Assembly: GCA_036509215.1 (NCBI GenBank)
Contig: DATCGA010000618.1
Coordinates: 1 to 16,955 of the forward strand
Direction of reading: 5' to 3'
Source: Trebonia sp036509215
GTDB lineage: Bacteria > Actinomycetota > Actinomycetes > Streptosporangiales > Streptosporangiaceae
Length of the DNA: 16,955 bases
The position numbers and the translations under genes were made by a program. Every line of letters begins with the position of its first letter. Positions within the stretch are counted from its first letter, which is position 1. The notes under the pieces were generated by a model. It did no database searches. It worked only from the letters and a program-made list of their open reading frames with translations, and was not told the origin of the DNA. Positions 6,315 through 13,331 of the stretch are shown here, one piece after another.

Positions 6315-6440
6315 AGGCCGTCAGGCGGCCCCCGGTCCGCGGGAAGGGCAGAGCCCGCCTGAGAGCGTTACCCACGAGACGGCCATCATTTCTCCTTTCG
6401 GCCTTGCGACGCGGACAGCAGGCGTACGGAAGGAGTCGCA
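6315..6440 (+). promoter_or_regulatory. Structured 5' leader with a helix that sequesters the ribosome binding site
   Basis: The RNA can form GGCCGTC (6316-6322) with GACGGCC (6378-6384), stacked directly on AGGCGG (6323-6328) with CCGCCT (6355-6360). This leaves a 17-base bulge at 6361-6377. A small CCCG/CGGG hairpin (6331-6343) lies inside. Further on, CTCCTTTCG (6392-6400) pairs over nine positions, one of them G-U, with CGGAAGGAG (6427-6435), hiding the Shine-Dalgarno site of the gene starting at 6441. A competing pairing, TGCGAC (6405-6410) with GTCGCA (6435-6440), cannot coexist with it except as a pseudoknot. This resembles an aptamer plus translational switch. No known riboswitch class is recognised. 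Function is inference. Confidence 0.5.
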
Positions 6441-7606
6441 GTGGCTGACGTCCCCGGTCCTGAGCTTCCCGACCAGCCGAGCCTCGAGCACCTTCGCAAG
6501 CAGGCGAAAGACCTGCGGCGGGCGGACGGCATCGCGCTGAGCGCGGCCCAGCTGGCGGTGGCGCGCCGCTACGGCTTCGCGAGCTGGACGCGCTTGAAAA
6601 GGCACGTCGAGGTCGTCACCCGCTACAGCCGGTTCCCCGAGCGGATGGCGGCCGGCGAGACTGCTGCTCGACGCCGGCGCCGACCCCAACGCCGGGTATC
6701 TATGGCACGGCCTGCCGACACCGTTCACCGTGCTCACCGGCGTCTTCGGCGAGGGCGAGCTCGGCCCGGTCCGACAGAGGCGGCATCCGCACTCGATCGC
6801 GCTGGCCCGCCTGCTGCTGGAGGCGGGCGCCGACCCCAACGACGGCCAGGCGCTCTATAACCGGATGTTCGAGCCGGGCAACGATCACCTGGAGCTGCTG
6901 CTTGAGTTCGGGCTCGGCACCGGTGACGGCGGGCCGTGGCGCCGGCGGCTCGGCGACGCGCTCGGCGCCCCGGCCGAGCTGGTCCGGGGCGAGCTCGCCT
7001 GGGCGATCATGCACGGCCTGGCGGACCGGGTCCGGACGCTGGTCTCCCACGGCGTCGACGTGACCGCGCCGTTCGACGACGGGGTCACGGTGACGTCGAT
7101 GGCCGCCGCCACCGGGCACCCGGAGCTAATCGACTACCTGGTGAGACACGGGGGCTCCGGAGCTCGCGCTCGCTCCGGCCGACGCGTTCGTGGCCGCGGC
7201 GCTCGCCGCCGACCGCGACCGGATGGGCCTGCTGCTGGCCGACCACCCGGAACTGGCCCGCGAACTACGGCAGGCGCGGCCGGCGCTGGTCACCTGGGCG
7301 GCCGCGTGCGGGTCCCCCGCCGCCGTCGAGTTCCTGGCCGAGCTGGGCTTCGACGTGAACGCCAGGGGGCGGACCGACGTGCCGAGCGACCAGCCCTGGC
7401 AGACCGCGCTGCACAAGGCGGCCGAGGACGGGAACCTGGAGCTGGCCAGAACGCTGCTTCGGCTGGGCGCCGATCCGGACGTCCGCGACCAGCGGTTCGG
7501 CTCGACCCCGCTCGGCTGGGCACGGCATTTCGGCCGGCCGGCGCTGATCGAGCTGCTCGAACCGGTCACGCACCCGGACACGCCGGTCACGGGCAGGGCA
7601 GAATGA
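6441..7606 (+). pseudogene. Ankyrin-repeat protein gene, broken by a deletion and a frameshift
   Basis: The homologous sequence runs through three frames. Frame A (6441 to about 6660) gives the N-terminal SLEHLRKQAKDL ... ARRYGFASWTRLKRHVEVV module typical of actinobacterial ankyrin proteins. It then shifts to a second frame at about 6655 with ARLLLDAGADPNAGYLWHGL, and ankyrin units such as ARLLLEAGADPNDGQALYN and ADRVRTLVSHGVDVTAPFDDG. A third frame from about 7154 gives APELALAPADAF ... ELGFDVNARGRTD ... ELARTLLRLGADPDVRDQ. The first junction lacks expected family sequence, so it is probably a deletion. The second is explained by one extra G in the G5 run at 7150-7154. The GTG start has a strong GGAAGGAG site five bases upstream. 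The last codon overlaps the next gene as ATGA. Confidence 0.8.
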
Positions 7607-8187
7607 CGCTTATGGCGACTCATGTGGCGCTGTTGCGGGGGATCAACGTCGGCGGCCGGAACAAGGTGGCGATGACCGACCTGCGGGAGGTCGTGGCTGA
7701 ACTCGGGCACGGCGACGTGTCAACGTACATCCAGAGCGGGAACGTGCTGTTCAGCCCGGGCGCGGGCGGCGCCGACGCGGCCGCGCTGGCGGCGGCGCTG
7801 GCGGAAGCGATCACGGCCAGGCTCGGCGTCAGCGCGCCGGTGGTGGTGGTCTCCCGCGACGAGCTGGCCGCGGTGATCGCGGCGAACCCGTTCCCGGACG
7901 AGGCGGACCCCAAGCGGGTGCACGCTGTGCTGCTCAGCGGCCCGCCCGGGGCCGACGCGGCCGGCAAGATCGACCAGGCCCTGGCCCGGTCGGCGGCCAA
8001 GGGCGCCCGCGATGAGCTCGCGACCGTCGGCCGGGCGATCTACCTGCACACGCCGGACGGCTTCGGGAACAGCGAGCTGTCGGCGGCGGTGCTGCGGATC
8101 GTCACGTCACCGCGCGCGGGCGTCACCGGCACGGCCAGGAACTGGGCGACGGTCACCAAGCTGCTCGACCTGTGCGGGGACCGGTAG
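7603..8187 (+). CDS. DUF1697 family protein
   Basis: A DUF1697 protein of 194 residues (191 if the ATG at 7612 is used). Recognised by the opening THVALLRGINVGGRNKVAMTDLREVVAELG, the STYIQSGNVLFS motif, ANPFPDEADPKRVHAVLL and the C-terminal GFGNSEL ... GTARNWATVTKLLDL. The molecular function is not established. The ATG at 7603 overlaps the ankyrin stop as ATGA, suggesting translational coupling to the upstream gene. Since that gene is broken, translation here may now be weaker or start independently. The stop codon TAG at 8185 is also the first half of the next gene's TAGAGT -10 box. Confidence 0.9.
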   Translation: MTLMATHVALLRGINVGGRNKVAMTDLREVVAELGHGDVSTYIQSGNVLFSPGAGGADAAALAAALAEAITARLGVSAPVVVVSRDELAAVIAANPFPDEADPKRVHAVLLSGPPGADAAGKIDQALARSAAKGARDELATVGRAIYLHTPDGFGNSELSAAVLRIVTSPRAGVTGTARNWATVTKLLDLCGDR

Positions 8188-8190
8188 AGT
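8185..8190 (+). promoter_or_regulatory. -10 box (TAGAGT) of the SDR gene, leaderless type
   Basis: TAGAGT lies seven bases before the GTG at 8198 and overlaps the stop codon of the DUF1697 gene. No Shine-Dalgarno site precedes the GTG, so a leaderless mRNA is likely. Confidence 0.55.
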
Positions 8191-8197
8191 CATCCGC

Positions 8198-8950
8198 GTG
8201 AGCAGAGCGGTTCTTGTTACGGGTGGGTCGCGTGGTATCGGGGCGGCGATCGCGCGGGCGTTCGCGGAGCGCGGTGACCGGGTGGCGGTGCACTGCCGCG
8301 ACGCGGTCGCCGCGGCCGAGGTGGTGCGGGACTCGCTCAACGGGGACCAGCACGTCGTCGTGCGGGCCGACCTGGCCGTCCCGGCCGAAGTGCGGGCGAT
8401 GGTCGACGCGGCGGCGGCCGGCCTCGGCGGGCTCGACGTCCTGGTCAACAACGCCGGGATCTACCTGGACCACCCGGTGCTCGGGACCTCCTACGAGGAG
8501 TGGCAGGCCGCCTGGCAGGCGACGCTCGGGGTCAACCTGATCGGCGCCGCCAACGTCACCTGGTGCGCGGTGCAGCACATGACCGCGTCCGCGCAGCGGG
8601 GCGGCAGGATCGTCAACGTGGGGTCGCGCGGTGCGTTCCGCGGCGAGCCGTCGCATCCGGCCTACGGGGCGAGCAAGGCCGGGCTGCACGCGTTCGGCCA
8701 GTCGCTTGCGGTGGCGCTCGCGCCGCACGGGATCACGGTGGCCTCAGTCGCCCCGGGGTACGTGGCGACCGACATGACCGCGGCAGAGCTCGCGACGGCG
8801 GCGGGCGACGTCATCCGCGCGCAGTCGCCGTTCGACCGGGTCGCGACCGTGCAGGAGATCGCGGCCGCGGTCGTGTACCTCGCCTCGCCCGAGGCGGAAT
8901 GGGCCAGCGGCGCCGTCCTCGACCTGAACGGCGCTTCCTACCTGCGCTGA
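8198..8950 (+). CDS. SDR-family oxidoreductase, FabG-like
   Basis: A 250-residue classical short-chain dehydrogenase/reductase using NAD(P)H, cytosolic. Visible are the cofactor motif TGGSRGIG at 8-15, NNAG at 84-87, Asn113, and the catalytic Ser143, Tyr156 and Lys160 (YGASK). APGYVATDM follows at about 185-193 and the usual C-terminal SGAVLDLNGASYLR closes the fold. Arg12 in the glycine-rich loop (GGSRG) suits NADPH. The substrate is unknown; 3-oxoacyl-ACP reductase activity is possible but no fatty-acid genes are adjacent. The GTG start is set by the TAGAGT box seven bases upstream. The frame is open further upstream, but that sequence is a shadow of DUF1697. Confidence 0.92.
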   Translation: MSRAVLVTGGSRGIGAAIARAFAERGDRVAVHCRDAVAAAEVVRDSLNGDQHVVVRADLAVPAEVRAMVDAAAAGLGGLDVLVNNAGIYLDHPVLGTSYEEWQAAWQATLGVNLIGAANVTWCAVQHMTASAQRGGRIVNVGSRGAFRGEPSHPAYGASKAGLHAFGQSLAVALAPHGITVASVAPGYVATDMTAAELATAAGDVIRAQSPFDRVATVQEIAAAVVYLASPEAEWASGAVLDLNGASYLR

Positions 8951-8969
8951 AAACAGGCACGATGGGAGC

Positions 8970-9485
8970 ATGGATTACGTGCTTGCACAGGTGAACATCG
9001 GACGGCTGCTGGCGCCGATCGACAGCCCGCTGATCGCGGACTTCGCGGCCGCCCTGGACTCGGTGAACGCGGTCGCGGACGCGGCGCCCGGGTTCGTCTG
9101 GCGGATGCAGACCGAGGACGGGAACAACCTCGCGGTGCGCGGGTTCGAGCAGGACGCGGCCGGGGCCGGCGGCGGCATCCTGATCAACATGTCGGTCTGG
9201 GAGTCGGTCGAAGCGCTGGCCGCGTACGCGTACGGGGACGCGCACATTGCGGTGCTCCGGCGGCGGCGCGCGTGGTTCGAGCAGATGCGGGACGCGTACC
9301 TGGCGCTGTGGTGGATACCGCGCGGGCACGTCCCGACCGTGGCGGAGGCCGAAAACCGGGTTCATCACCTGCGCGTGCACGGCCCGACCCCGTACGCGTT
9401 CACGCTCAAGCAGCATTTTCCGCCCCCGGGCCACGTCGACGCCGAGCCGATCCGGAGCCCGGAAGACTGGACCTGCCCGGCCTAA
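8970..9485 (+). CDS. DUF3291 family protein
   Basis: A 171-residue DUF3291 protein, probably with a dimeric alpha-beta barrel fold. Characteristic pieces are YVLAQVNIGRLLAPIDSP near the start, FAAALDSVNAVADAAPGFVWRMQ, INMSVWESVEALAAYAYGDAH, RRRRAWFEQM, LWWIPRGHVPTVAEA and GPTPYAFTLKQHF. No function is established for the family. The ATG at 8970 has a CACGAT box six bases upstream, so it may be leaderless; GGGAG directly before the ATG is too close to act as a normal ribosome binding site. Its stop abuts the conserved part of the minus-strand gene to the right with no spacer. Confidence 0.9.
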   Translation: MDYVLAQVNIGRLLAPIDSPLIADFAAALDSVNAVADAAPGFVWRMQTEDGNNLAVRGFEQDAAGAGGGILINMSVWESVEALAAYAYGDAHIAVLRRRRAWFEQMRDAYLALWWIPRGHVPTVAEAENRVHHLRVHGPTPYAFTLKQHFPPPGHVDAEPIRSPEDWTCPA

Positions 9486-10277
9486 GCCCGCGAGGGCGGC
9501 CAGCCGCTCGGTGGAGACGCAGGAGATGAGACAGCGCTCCTTGGCGTCGTTCAGCAGCCGGGCGGTCCAGTCGGTGAAGCCGCCGTCGCCGACCTCATGC
9601 CAGTCCGCGTCGGCTTCCGCGTCGATGCGGATCGCGCCGCGTTCGTAGTAGCCGCGGGCCCGCTCCCGGCCGGGGTCCTCGTCGACGGTCACCCCCGGCG
9701 GCAGCGGGTCCGCCTCGGTCCGTCCCGATCCCCGGTCGCGGGCGCTGCTGACCAGGGCGAACAGCCGAAAGTGCTGGAATGCCCCCGGCGCGTCGAACGG
9801 CTGGCCGCGCAGCACCCGGTGGCAGCAGGCCAGGTTCACGGCCGGCGCCCCGGACCGCTGCCTGCGCGACGCCGCCTCGAGCGCGAGCGCGTTGGTCGGG
9901 TCGCTGACCACCTCGCTGCCGCGGGTGGTCGAGATCACCCGGTCCTGGCTGACCGGGCCCACCGCCGAGGAGGTCCCGAGCGGCGCCGCCGGTGACAGGT
10001 CGACGCCCGCGAACTCGTCCGGCAGCAGCGCCCACAGGCGCGCCTCCAGCTGCCAGACCGGGCGCGGGTCGCTGACCACGGGCTGCACGTAGCGGTCCTG
10101 CCGCCAGCGCTGCATCAGCCGGGCCGGGGTAACCGCCGCCGCCCGGCTGCGGCTCACGTCCATCAGCGCGGCCTGCAGATCGGCGGGGCTCAGCCCGCGT
10201 TCGAGGGCCGCCGCCGGGTCGGCCGCCAGCTGCCGCCGCACCCGCCGCGCTACCGCAGACTCCGCCCGCTCGGCCAT
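9486..10277 (-). CDS. Conserved actinobacterial hypothetical protein, probably missing its proper 3' end
   Basis: The N-terminal 264 residues look like a real protein: an Arg/Ala-rich helical start, PARLMQRWRQDRYVQPVVSDPRPVWQLEARLWALLP, LGTSSAVGPVSQDRVISTTRGSEVVSDPTNALALEAA, HFRLFALVSSARDRGSG, and GDGGFTDWTARLLNDAKERCLISCVSTERLAAL. I recognise the family pattern but know no function. No stop codon follows; the frame stays open to 8811, antisense through the DUF3291 gene and into the SDR gene. I therefore end the credible part at 9486, exactly where the convergent gene stops. The stretch TEADPLPPGVTVDEDPGRERARGYY looks shortened compared with what I remember of relatives, suggesting an internal in-frame deletion (inference). 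The ATG at 10277 has no clear ribosome binding site. It may be a decaying gene. Confidence 0.6.
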
Positions 10278-10412
10278 GGCGGCAGTCTGGCAGACGGCGG
10301 CCGCGCGCTGCCAGCCGATTTACCTGCCCCCGCGCGGGCCCCCTAGCGCCGGCCACAATGCCCGGCTGCGGTGCCTGGTGTCCGGCGCATGGGCTGGCGG
10401 ACCGCCGTTCTG

Positions 10413-10418
10413 TAGCGT
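10413..10418 (+). promoter_or_regulatory. -10 box (TAGCGT) of the cyclase gene, leaderless type
   Basis: TAGCGT lies seven bases before the GTG at 10426, with no Shine-Dalgarno site between. It sits in the 148-bp divergent gap between the cyclase gene and the minus-strand hypothetical gene. Confidence 0.6.
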
Positions 10419-10425
10419 CGCAATC

Positions 10426-11388
10426 GTGAACGTGGCTGACAGCGTGGTGGTTCCGTTCGACCAGCTTCCGGTGCTGCCCGGATCCGGGCTCCGGCATGCG
10501 TGGGATGTGTGGGGGCCGGGCGACAACCTGGGCACGCTGAACCGGCTGACCGGGCCGGTGGTCGCCGCCGCCGCGACCGCCGTGCGGACCGGGGAGCGGG
10601 TGGGCCTGACGCTGCCGCTGGGGCTGCCCGACCCGCCGTTCTTCGGGCGGCAGGGCTACCGGCACTCGTTCACGCCGATGGGGCCGCACGCCTGGGACGA
10701 CTGGGTCGACGGGTTCTACCTGCAGTGCTCGAGCCAGTGGGACGGGCTGCGGCACGTCGGGTCGGGGCCGGACGGCTGGTACGGCGGCTGGCGCGGGCAG
10801 CCGGAGGCCGACCTTGAGCCGCTCGGCATCCACCACTGGGCGCAGCGGGGCATCATCGGCCGGGGCGTCCTGGTCGACCTGGCCGGCCCCCGGGACGGCA
10901 CCGGCTACGACCCGTTCTCGCGGGTGGCGTTCACCCCCGGCGACATCGCCGCCGCGCTGGACGCGCAGGGCAGCGCGCTGCGCTTCGGTGACATCCTCTG
11001 CGTCAGGACCGGCTGGGCGGACCGCTACCTGGCGCTCGACGCCGCCGCCCGCCGCGAGCTGGCGGCGACGATGGTGACCGTGTCCGGGTACACCAGCGCC
11101 GGGCTGGCGGGCAGCGAGGAGATGGCCCGGTTCCTGTGGGACGCAGGTCTGGCCGCGGTGCCGTGCGACAACCCGGCCGTCGAGGTCGTCCCGTCCGACC
11201 CGGCGCAGGGTTTCCTGCACCGGCGGCTGATCCCGCATCTGGGGTTCGCGATTGGCGAGCTCTTCGACTTCGGCCCGCTGGCCCGGGCCTGCCGGCGCGA
11301 GCGGCGCTACGAGTTCCTGTTCACCAGCGTGCCGCTCAACGTGACCGGCGCGATCGGCTCCCCCGCCAACGCAGTCGCGATCTTGTAA
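10426..11388 (+). CDS. Cyclase-family hydrolase (kynurenine formamidase-like fold)
   Basis: A 320-residue protein of the metal-dependent 'cyclase' family (Pfam Cyclase), related in fold to kynurenine formamidase and isatin hydrolase. It carries the long-form opening WDVWGPGDNLGTLNRLTGPVVAAAA, the metal-site segment SSQWDGLRHVG (residues 102-112), which replaces the HxGTHxDxPxH of kynurenine formamidase, GRGVLVDLAG at 146-154, GDILCVRTGW at 188-197, CDNPAVEVVP at 247-256 and HLGFAIGELFDFGPLA at 271-286. The substrate is unknown. The GTG start is fixed by the TAGCGT box seven bases upstream; the open frame to its left is probably non-coding. It converges on the P450 gene, with stops about 31 bp apart. 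Confidence 0.88.
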   Translation: MNVADSVVVPFDQLPVLPGSGLRHAWDVWGPGDNLGTLNRLTGPVVAAAATAVRTGERVGLTLPLGLPDPPFFGRQGYRHSFTPMGPHAWDDWVDGFYLQCSSQWDGLRHVGSGPDGWYGGWRGQPEADLEPLGIHHWAQRGIIGRGVLVDLAGPRDGTGYDPFSRVAFTPGDIAAALDAQGSALRFGDILCVRTGWADRYLALDAAARRELAATMVTVSGYTSAGLAGSEEMARFLWDAGLAAVPCDNPAVEVVPSDPAQGFLHRRLIPHLGFAIGELFDFGPLARACRRERRYEFLFTSVPLNVTGAIGSPANAVAIL

Positions 11389-11391
11389 GCA

Positions 11392-11423
11392 TCGGTGCCG
11401 GTCTCACTCGGTGCCGGCCTCAC
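11392..11423. repeat. Tandem 16-bp duplication at the 3' end of the P450 gene
   Basis: TCGGTGCCGGTCTCAC (11392-11407) is followed directly by TCGGTGCCGGCCTCAC (11408-11423), with one base different. The second unit contains the P450 stop codon (minus strand TGA at 11422-11420). It fills nearly all the gap between the convergent cyclase and P450 genes. Confidence 0.8.
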
Positions 11424-12631
11424 TCGGCGCCGCGCCAGCGGAGCGGGAGGGAGTCGACGTTGTAGATGCCCTCGATGCCGCCGAGCACGGGGGCGCCCGC
11501 CAGCTGGAGGTCGGGCAGCCGGGGGGCGAGGAAGGTGAGGGCCTCTTCCAGCTCGGCCCGCGCGAGGTTGACGCCGAGGCAGAAGTGCGCGCCCGCGCCG
11601 AAGGTGTAGAGCTTGCCGCTGCGGTCGGCGGTGATGTCGAACGCCTCGCCGTCCGGCGTCTCCCGGTTGGCCCGTTCCGCGCAGACCGCGACGATCGTGC
11701 CGGCCGGGAACAGCACGCCCCGGTGCTCGATGTCCTCGAGGACGATCCTGGCGGTGAACGGCGCGATCGGCTCGAACCGCAGCGCCTCCTGGACGGCCCG
11801 CTTCACGTAGCGCGCAGGCTCGGCCGCCAGCAGCGCCCACTGGTCGGGGTGCTCGGCGAACAGCCGGAGCGCCTGCGAGAGCTGGCTCTGGGTGGTGTCG
11901 ACGCCGCCCGCCAGCAGGTTCAACACCAGGTTGACGCACTCGTCGTGGGTCAGCCGGTCGCCCTCCTCCTCGGCCGCCAGCAGCGTGCTGATCAGGTCGG
12001 GTCCCGGCGTCGCCCGGCGCTCCTCGAGCAGCCGGGTCACGTACTCGTGGGCCTCGACGACCGCCCGCTCGATGTCGGGGATCTGGGTGGACAGGGCGGC
12101 GATGTCGAACTGCCGCTGCACCATGCTCGACCAGTGCTGGAGCCGGCCGGAGTCGGCCACCGGGGCGCCGAGGACGGCGGCGATGGTCCGGGACGGGTAG
12201 GGCTTGGCGATCGCGGCCACGAACTCCGTCTGGGTCGCGCCGCCGAGATCGCCCCACAGCTGGGTCAGGAACTCGCGCATGGCCGGCCGCCAGCGGTCGG
12301 CCGCCTTCGGCGTGAACGCGTGCCCGATCAGCGACCGCAGCCGACGGTGCTTGTCCCCGGTGAGGTTGAGGATGTTGTTCTCGACGTTCTCGTGCAGCGG
12401 CCCGTCGGTGATGCCGAACAGCTCGGCGATCTCCCGGCCGGGGAACGTCGTCTGCCGCGCCCGCAGGAAGAAGTCGCCGGACTCGCCGTCGAGGACGACG
12501 TACGCCAGTGGCGAGTGGGCCAGCCAGTTCTCCCGGCGGGCGGCGCCGAGCAGCTCGTGGTACGTGTCCGGCCCGAAGCCGGGCTGGTTGTAATCGATCT
12601 CGGGCAGGTCGAGCTCGGTGACGACGGTCAT
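11420..12631 (-). CDS. Cytochrome P450
   Basis: A soluble bacterial cytochrome P450 monooxygenase, 403 residues, normal length for the class. Visible are the I-helix oxygen-activation motif AGGVDTT at 241-247, the ExxR pair Glu282/Arg285 in QEALRFEP, and the haem-ligand signature FGAGAHFCLG at 344-353 with Cys351. HRRLRSLIGHAFTP at 95-108 is the usual C-helix contact with haem. The substrate is unknown. No ferredoxin or ferredoxin reductase gene lies in the window, so redox partners must be elsewhere. The ATG at 12631 has TAGCAT eight bases upstream, suggesting a leaderless mRNA. The open frame before it is not P450-like. Confidence 0.95.
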   Translation of the reverse strand: MTVVTELDLPEIDYNQPGFGPDTYHELLGAARRENWLAHSPLAYVVLDGESGDFFLRARQTTFPGREIAELFGITDGPLHENVENNILNLTGDKHRRLRSLIGHAFTPKAADRWRPAMREFLTQLWGDLGGATQTEFVAAIAKPYPSRTIAAVLGAPVADSGRLQHWSSMVQRQFDIAALSTQIPDIERAVVEAHEYVTRLLEERRATPGPDLISTLLAAEEEGDRLTHDECVNLVLNLLAGGVDTTQSQLSQALRLFAEHPDQWALLAAEPARYVKRAVQEALRFEPIAPFTARIVLEDIEHRGVLFPAGTIVAVCAERANRETPDGEAFDITADRSGKLYTFGAGAHFCLGVNLARAELEEALTFLAPRLPDLQLAGAPVLGGIEGIYNVDSLPLRWRGAE

Positions 12632-12639
12632 GCTGCGCG

Positions 12640-12645
12640 ATGCTA
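12640..12645 (-). promoter_or_regulatory. -10 box (TAGCAT) of the P450 gene, leaderless type
   Basis: On the minus strand TAGCAT is followed by eight bases and then the ATG at 12631. No Shine-Dalgarno site is found at a proper distance. Confidence 0.55.
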
Positions 12646-12750
12646 CTCCCGGGTAGACCACCGCGCGAGAGGGCTTGAACTGCCTTCTCCCTCGAACGGA
12701 CCGGGGCGACTCTGACAGCGCAGGGGGCCCGCAACCCGGACGCATTCGTC

Positions 12751-12756
12751 TAGGTT
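12751..12756 (+). promoter_or_regulatory. Orphaned -10 box (TAGGTT) before the truncated response regulator
   Basis: TAGGTT matches TANNNT. In this window such boxes lie 7-8 bases before a leaderless start codon, which here would fall at about 12764. Instead, at 12765 the sequence enters the middle of a receiver domain. This fits loss of the start and N-terminal coding part, but is inference. Confidence 0.35.
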
Positions 12757-12764
12757 GCAGGCCC

Positions 12765-13226
12765 ACCTACGCCGACGACGAGTCGATCATCGGCGCGCTG
12801 CAGGCGGGGGCGCTCGGCTACCTGACCAAGGACGCTACCCGGGCCGAGATCGGACGGGCGATCCTGGCCGCCGCCGACGGCCAGGCGGTGCTCGACCCCG
12901 GTGTCCAGCGGCGACTGCTGTCGGCCGCCACCCGAGCGCCGGGAGCGCCGGCCACGGCCGCGGCCTCGGCGGGCGCTATGCCCGCGGGAGGGGCGGCCGC
13001 CCCGTCGGGTGATTCCGGCGGCGTCAACGACCTGACGCCGCGCGAGGCCGAGGTGCTGAAGCTCATCGCGGCCGGCCACTCCAACCGGGAGGTCGCCAGG
13101 ACCCTGTACGTCAGCGAGGCGACGGTCAAGACTCACGTCAACCGGATCTTCGCGAAGACCGGCTCCCGCGACCGGGTGCAGGCAATGCGCTACGCCTATA
13201 CCCACGGTTACGCCACGCCGAGCTAG
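12765..13226 (+). pseudogene. NarL/LuxR-type response regulator, 5'-truncated
   Basis: The sequence begins inside a receiver domain with TYADDESIIGALQAGALGYLTKDATRAEIGRAILAAADGQAVLDP, which covers the last helices (Lys of LTKDA is the conserved receiver lysine). The phosphoacceptor aspartate and the acidic pocket are absent. After an Ala/Gly/Pro-rich linker comes an intact LuxR helix-turn-helix: DLTPREAEVLKLIAAG, SNREVARTLYVSEATVKTHVNRIFAKTG, then RDRVQAMRYAYTHGYA. The frame is open leftward to 12675, but that stretch has no receiver similarity and offers only a poor TTG start. No histidine kinase is nearby. If a start is used, the product could only be a DNA-binding domain with a partial receiver. 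I treat it as a remnant. Confidence 0.78.
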
Positions 13227-13331
13227 CCAAATCGATTCCAGGTTGCTAACGCCCGCACCGGCCGGGTTGGTAAACAGGAAATCAATGCCACACTATTCAT
13301 CATCTGCAAACAGGGGCGAAAGGGTAAAAGC

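Noticed and set aside
6355..6384. Possible TPP riboswitch, because CCTGAGAG resembles the CUGAGA element
   Set aside because: The second conserved arm of the thi box (the CUGAUC ... AAUGCCAGCG region) is missing and the gene is not thiamine-related.
6300..6440. Possible glycine riboswitch on the minus strand, with GCCGAAAGGAG and CTCTCAGGC
   Set aside because: The spacing between the two elements is longer than in known aptamers, the enclosing helix is not evident, and the strand leads antisense into the aminotransferase gene.
9595..11238. A 547-codon minus-strand frame opposite the cyclase gene
   Set aside because: Its composition is Arg/Pro/Gly-rich without any recognisable domain, and it overlaps the better-supported cyclase and hypothetical genes.
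8198..12631. A biosynthetic cluster made of the SDR, cyclase and P450 genes
   Set aside because: There is no core synthase, transporter or resistance gene, the genes point in different directions, and each seems to have its own promoter.
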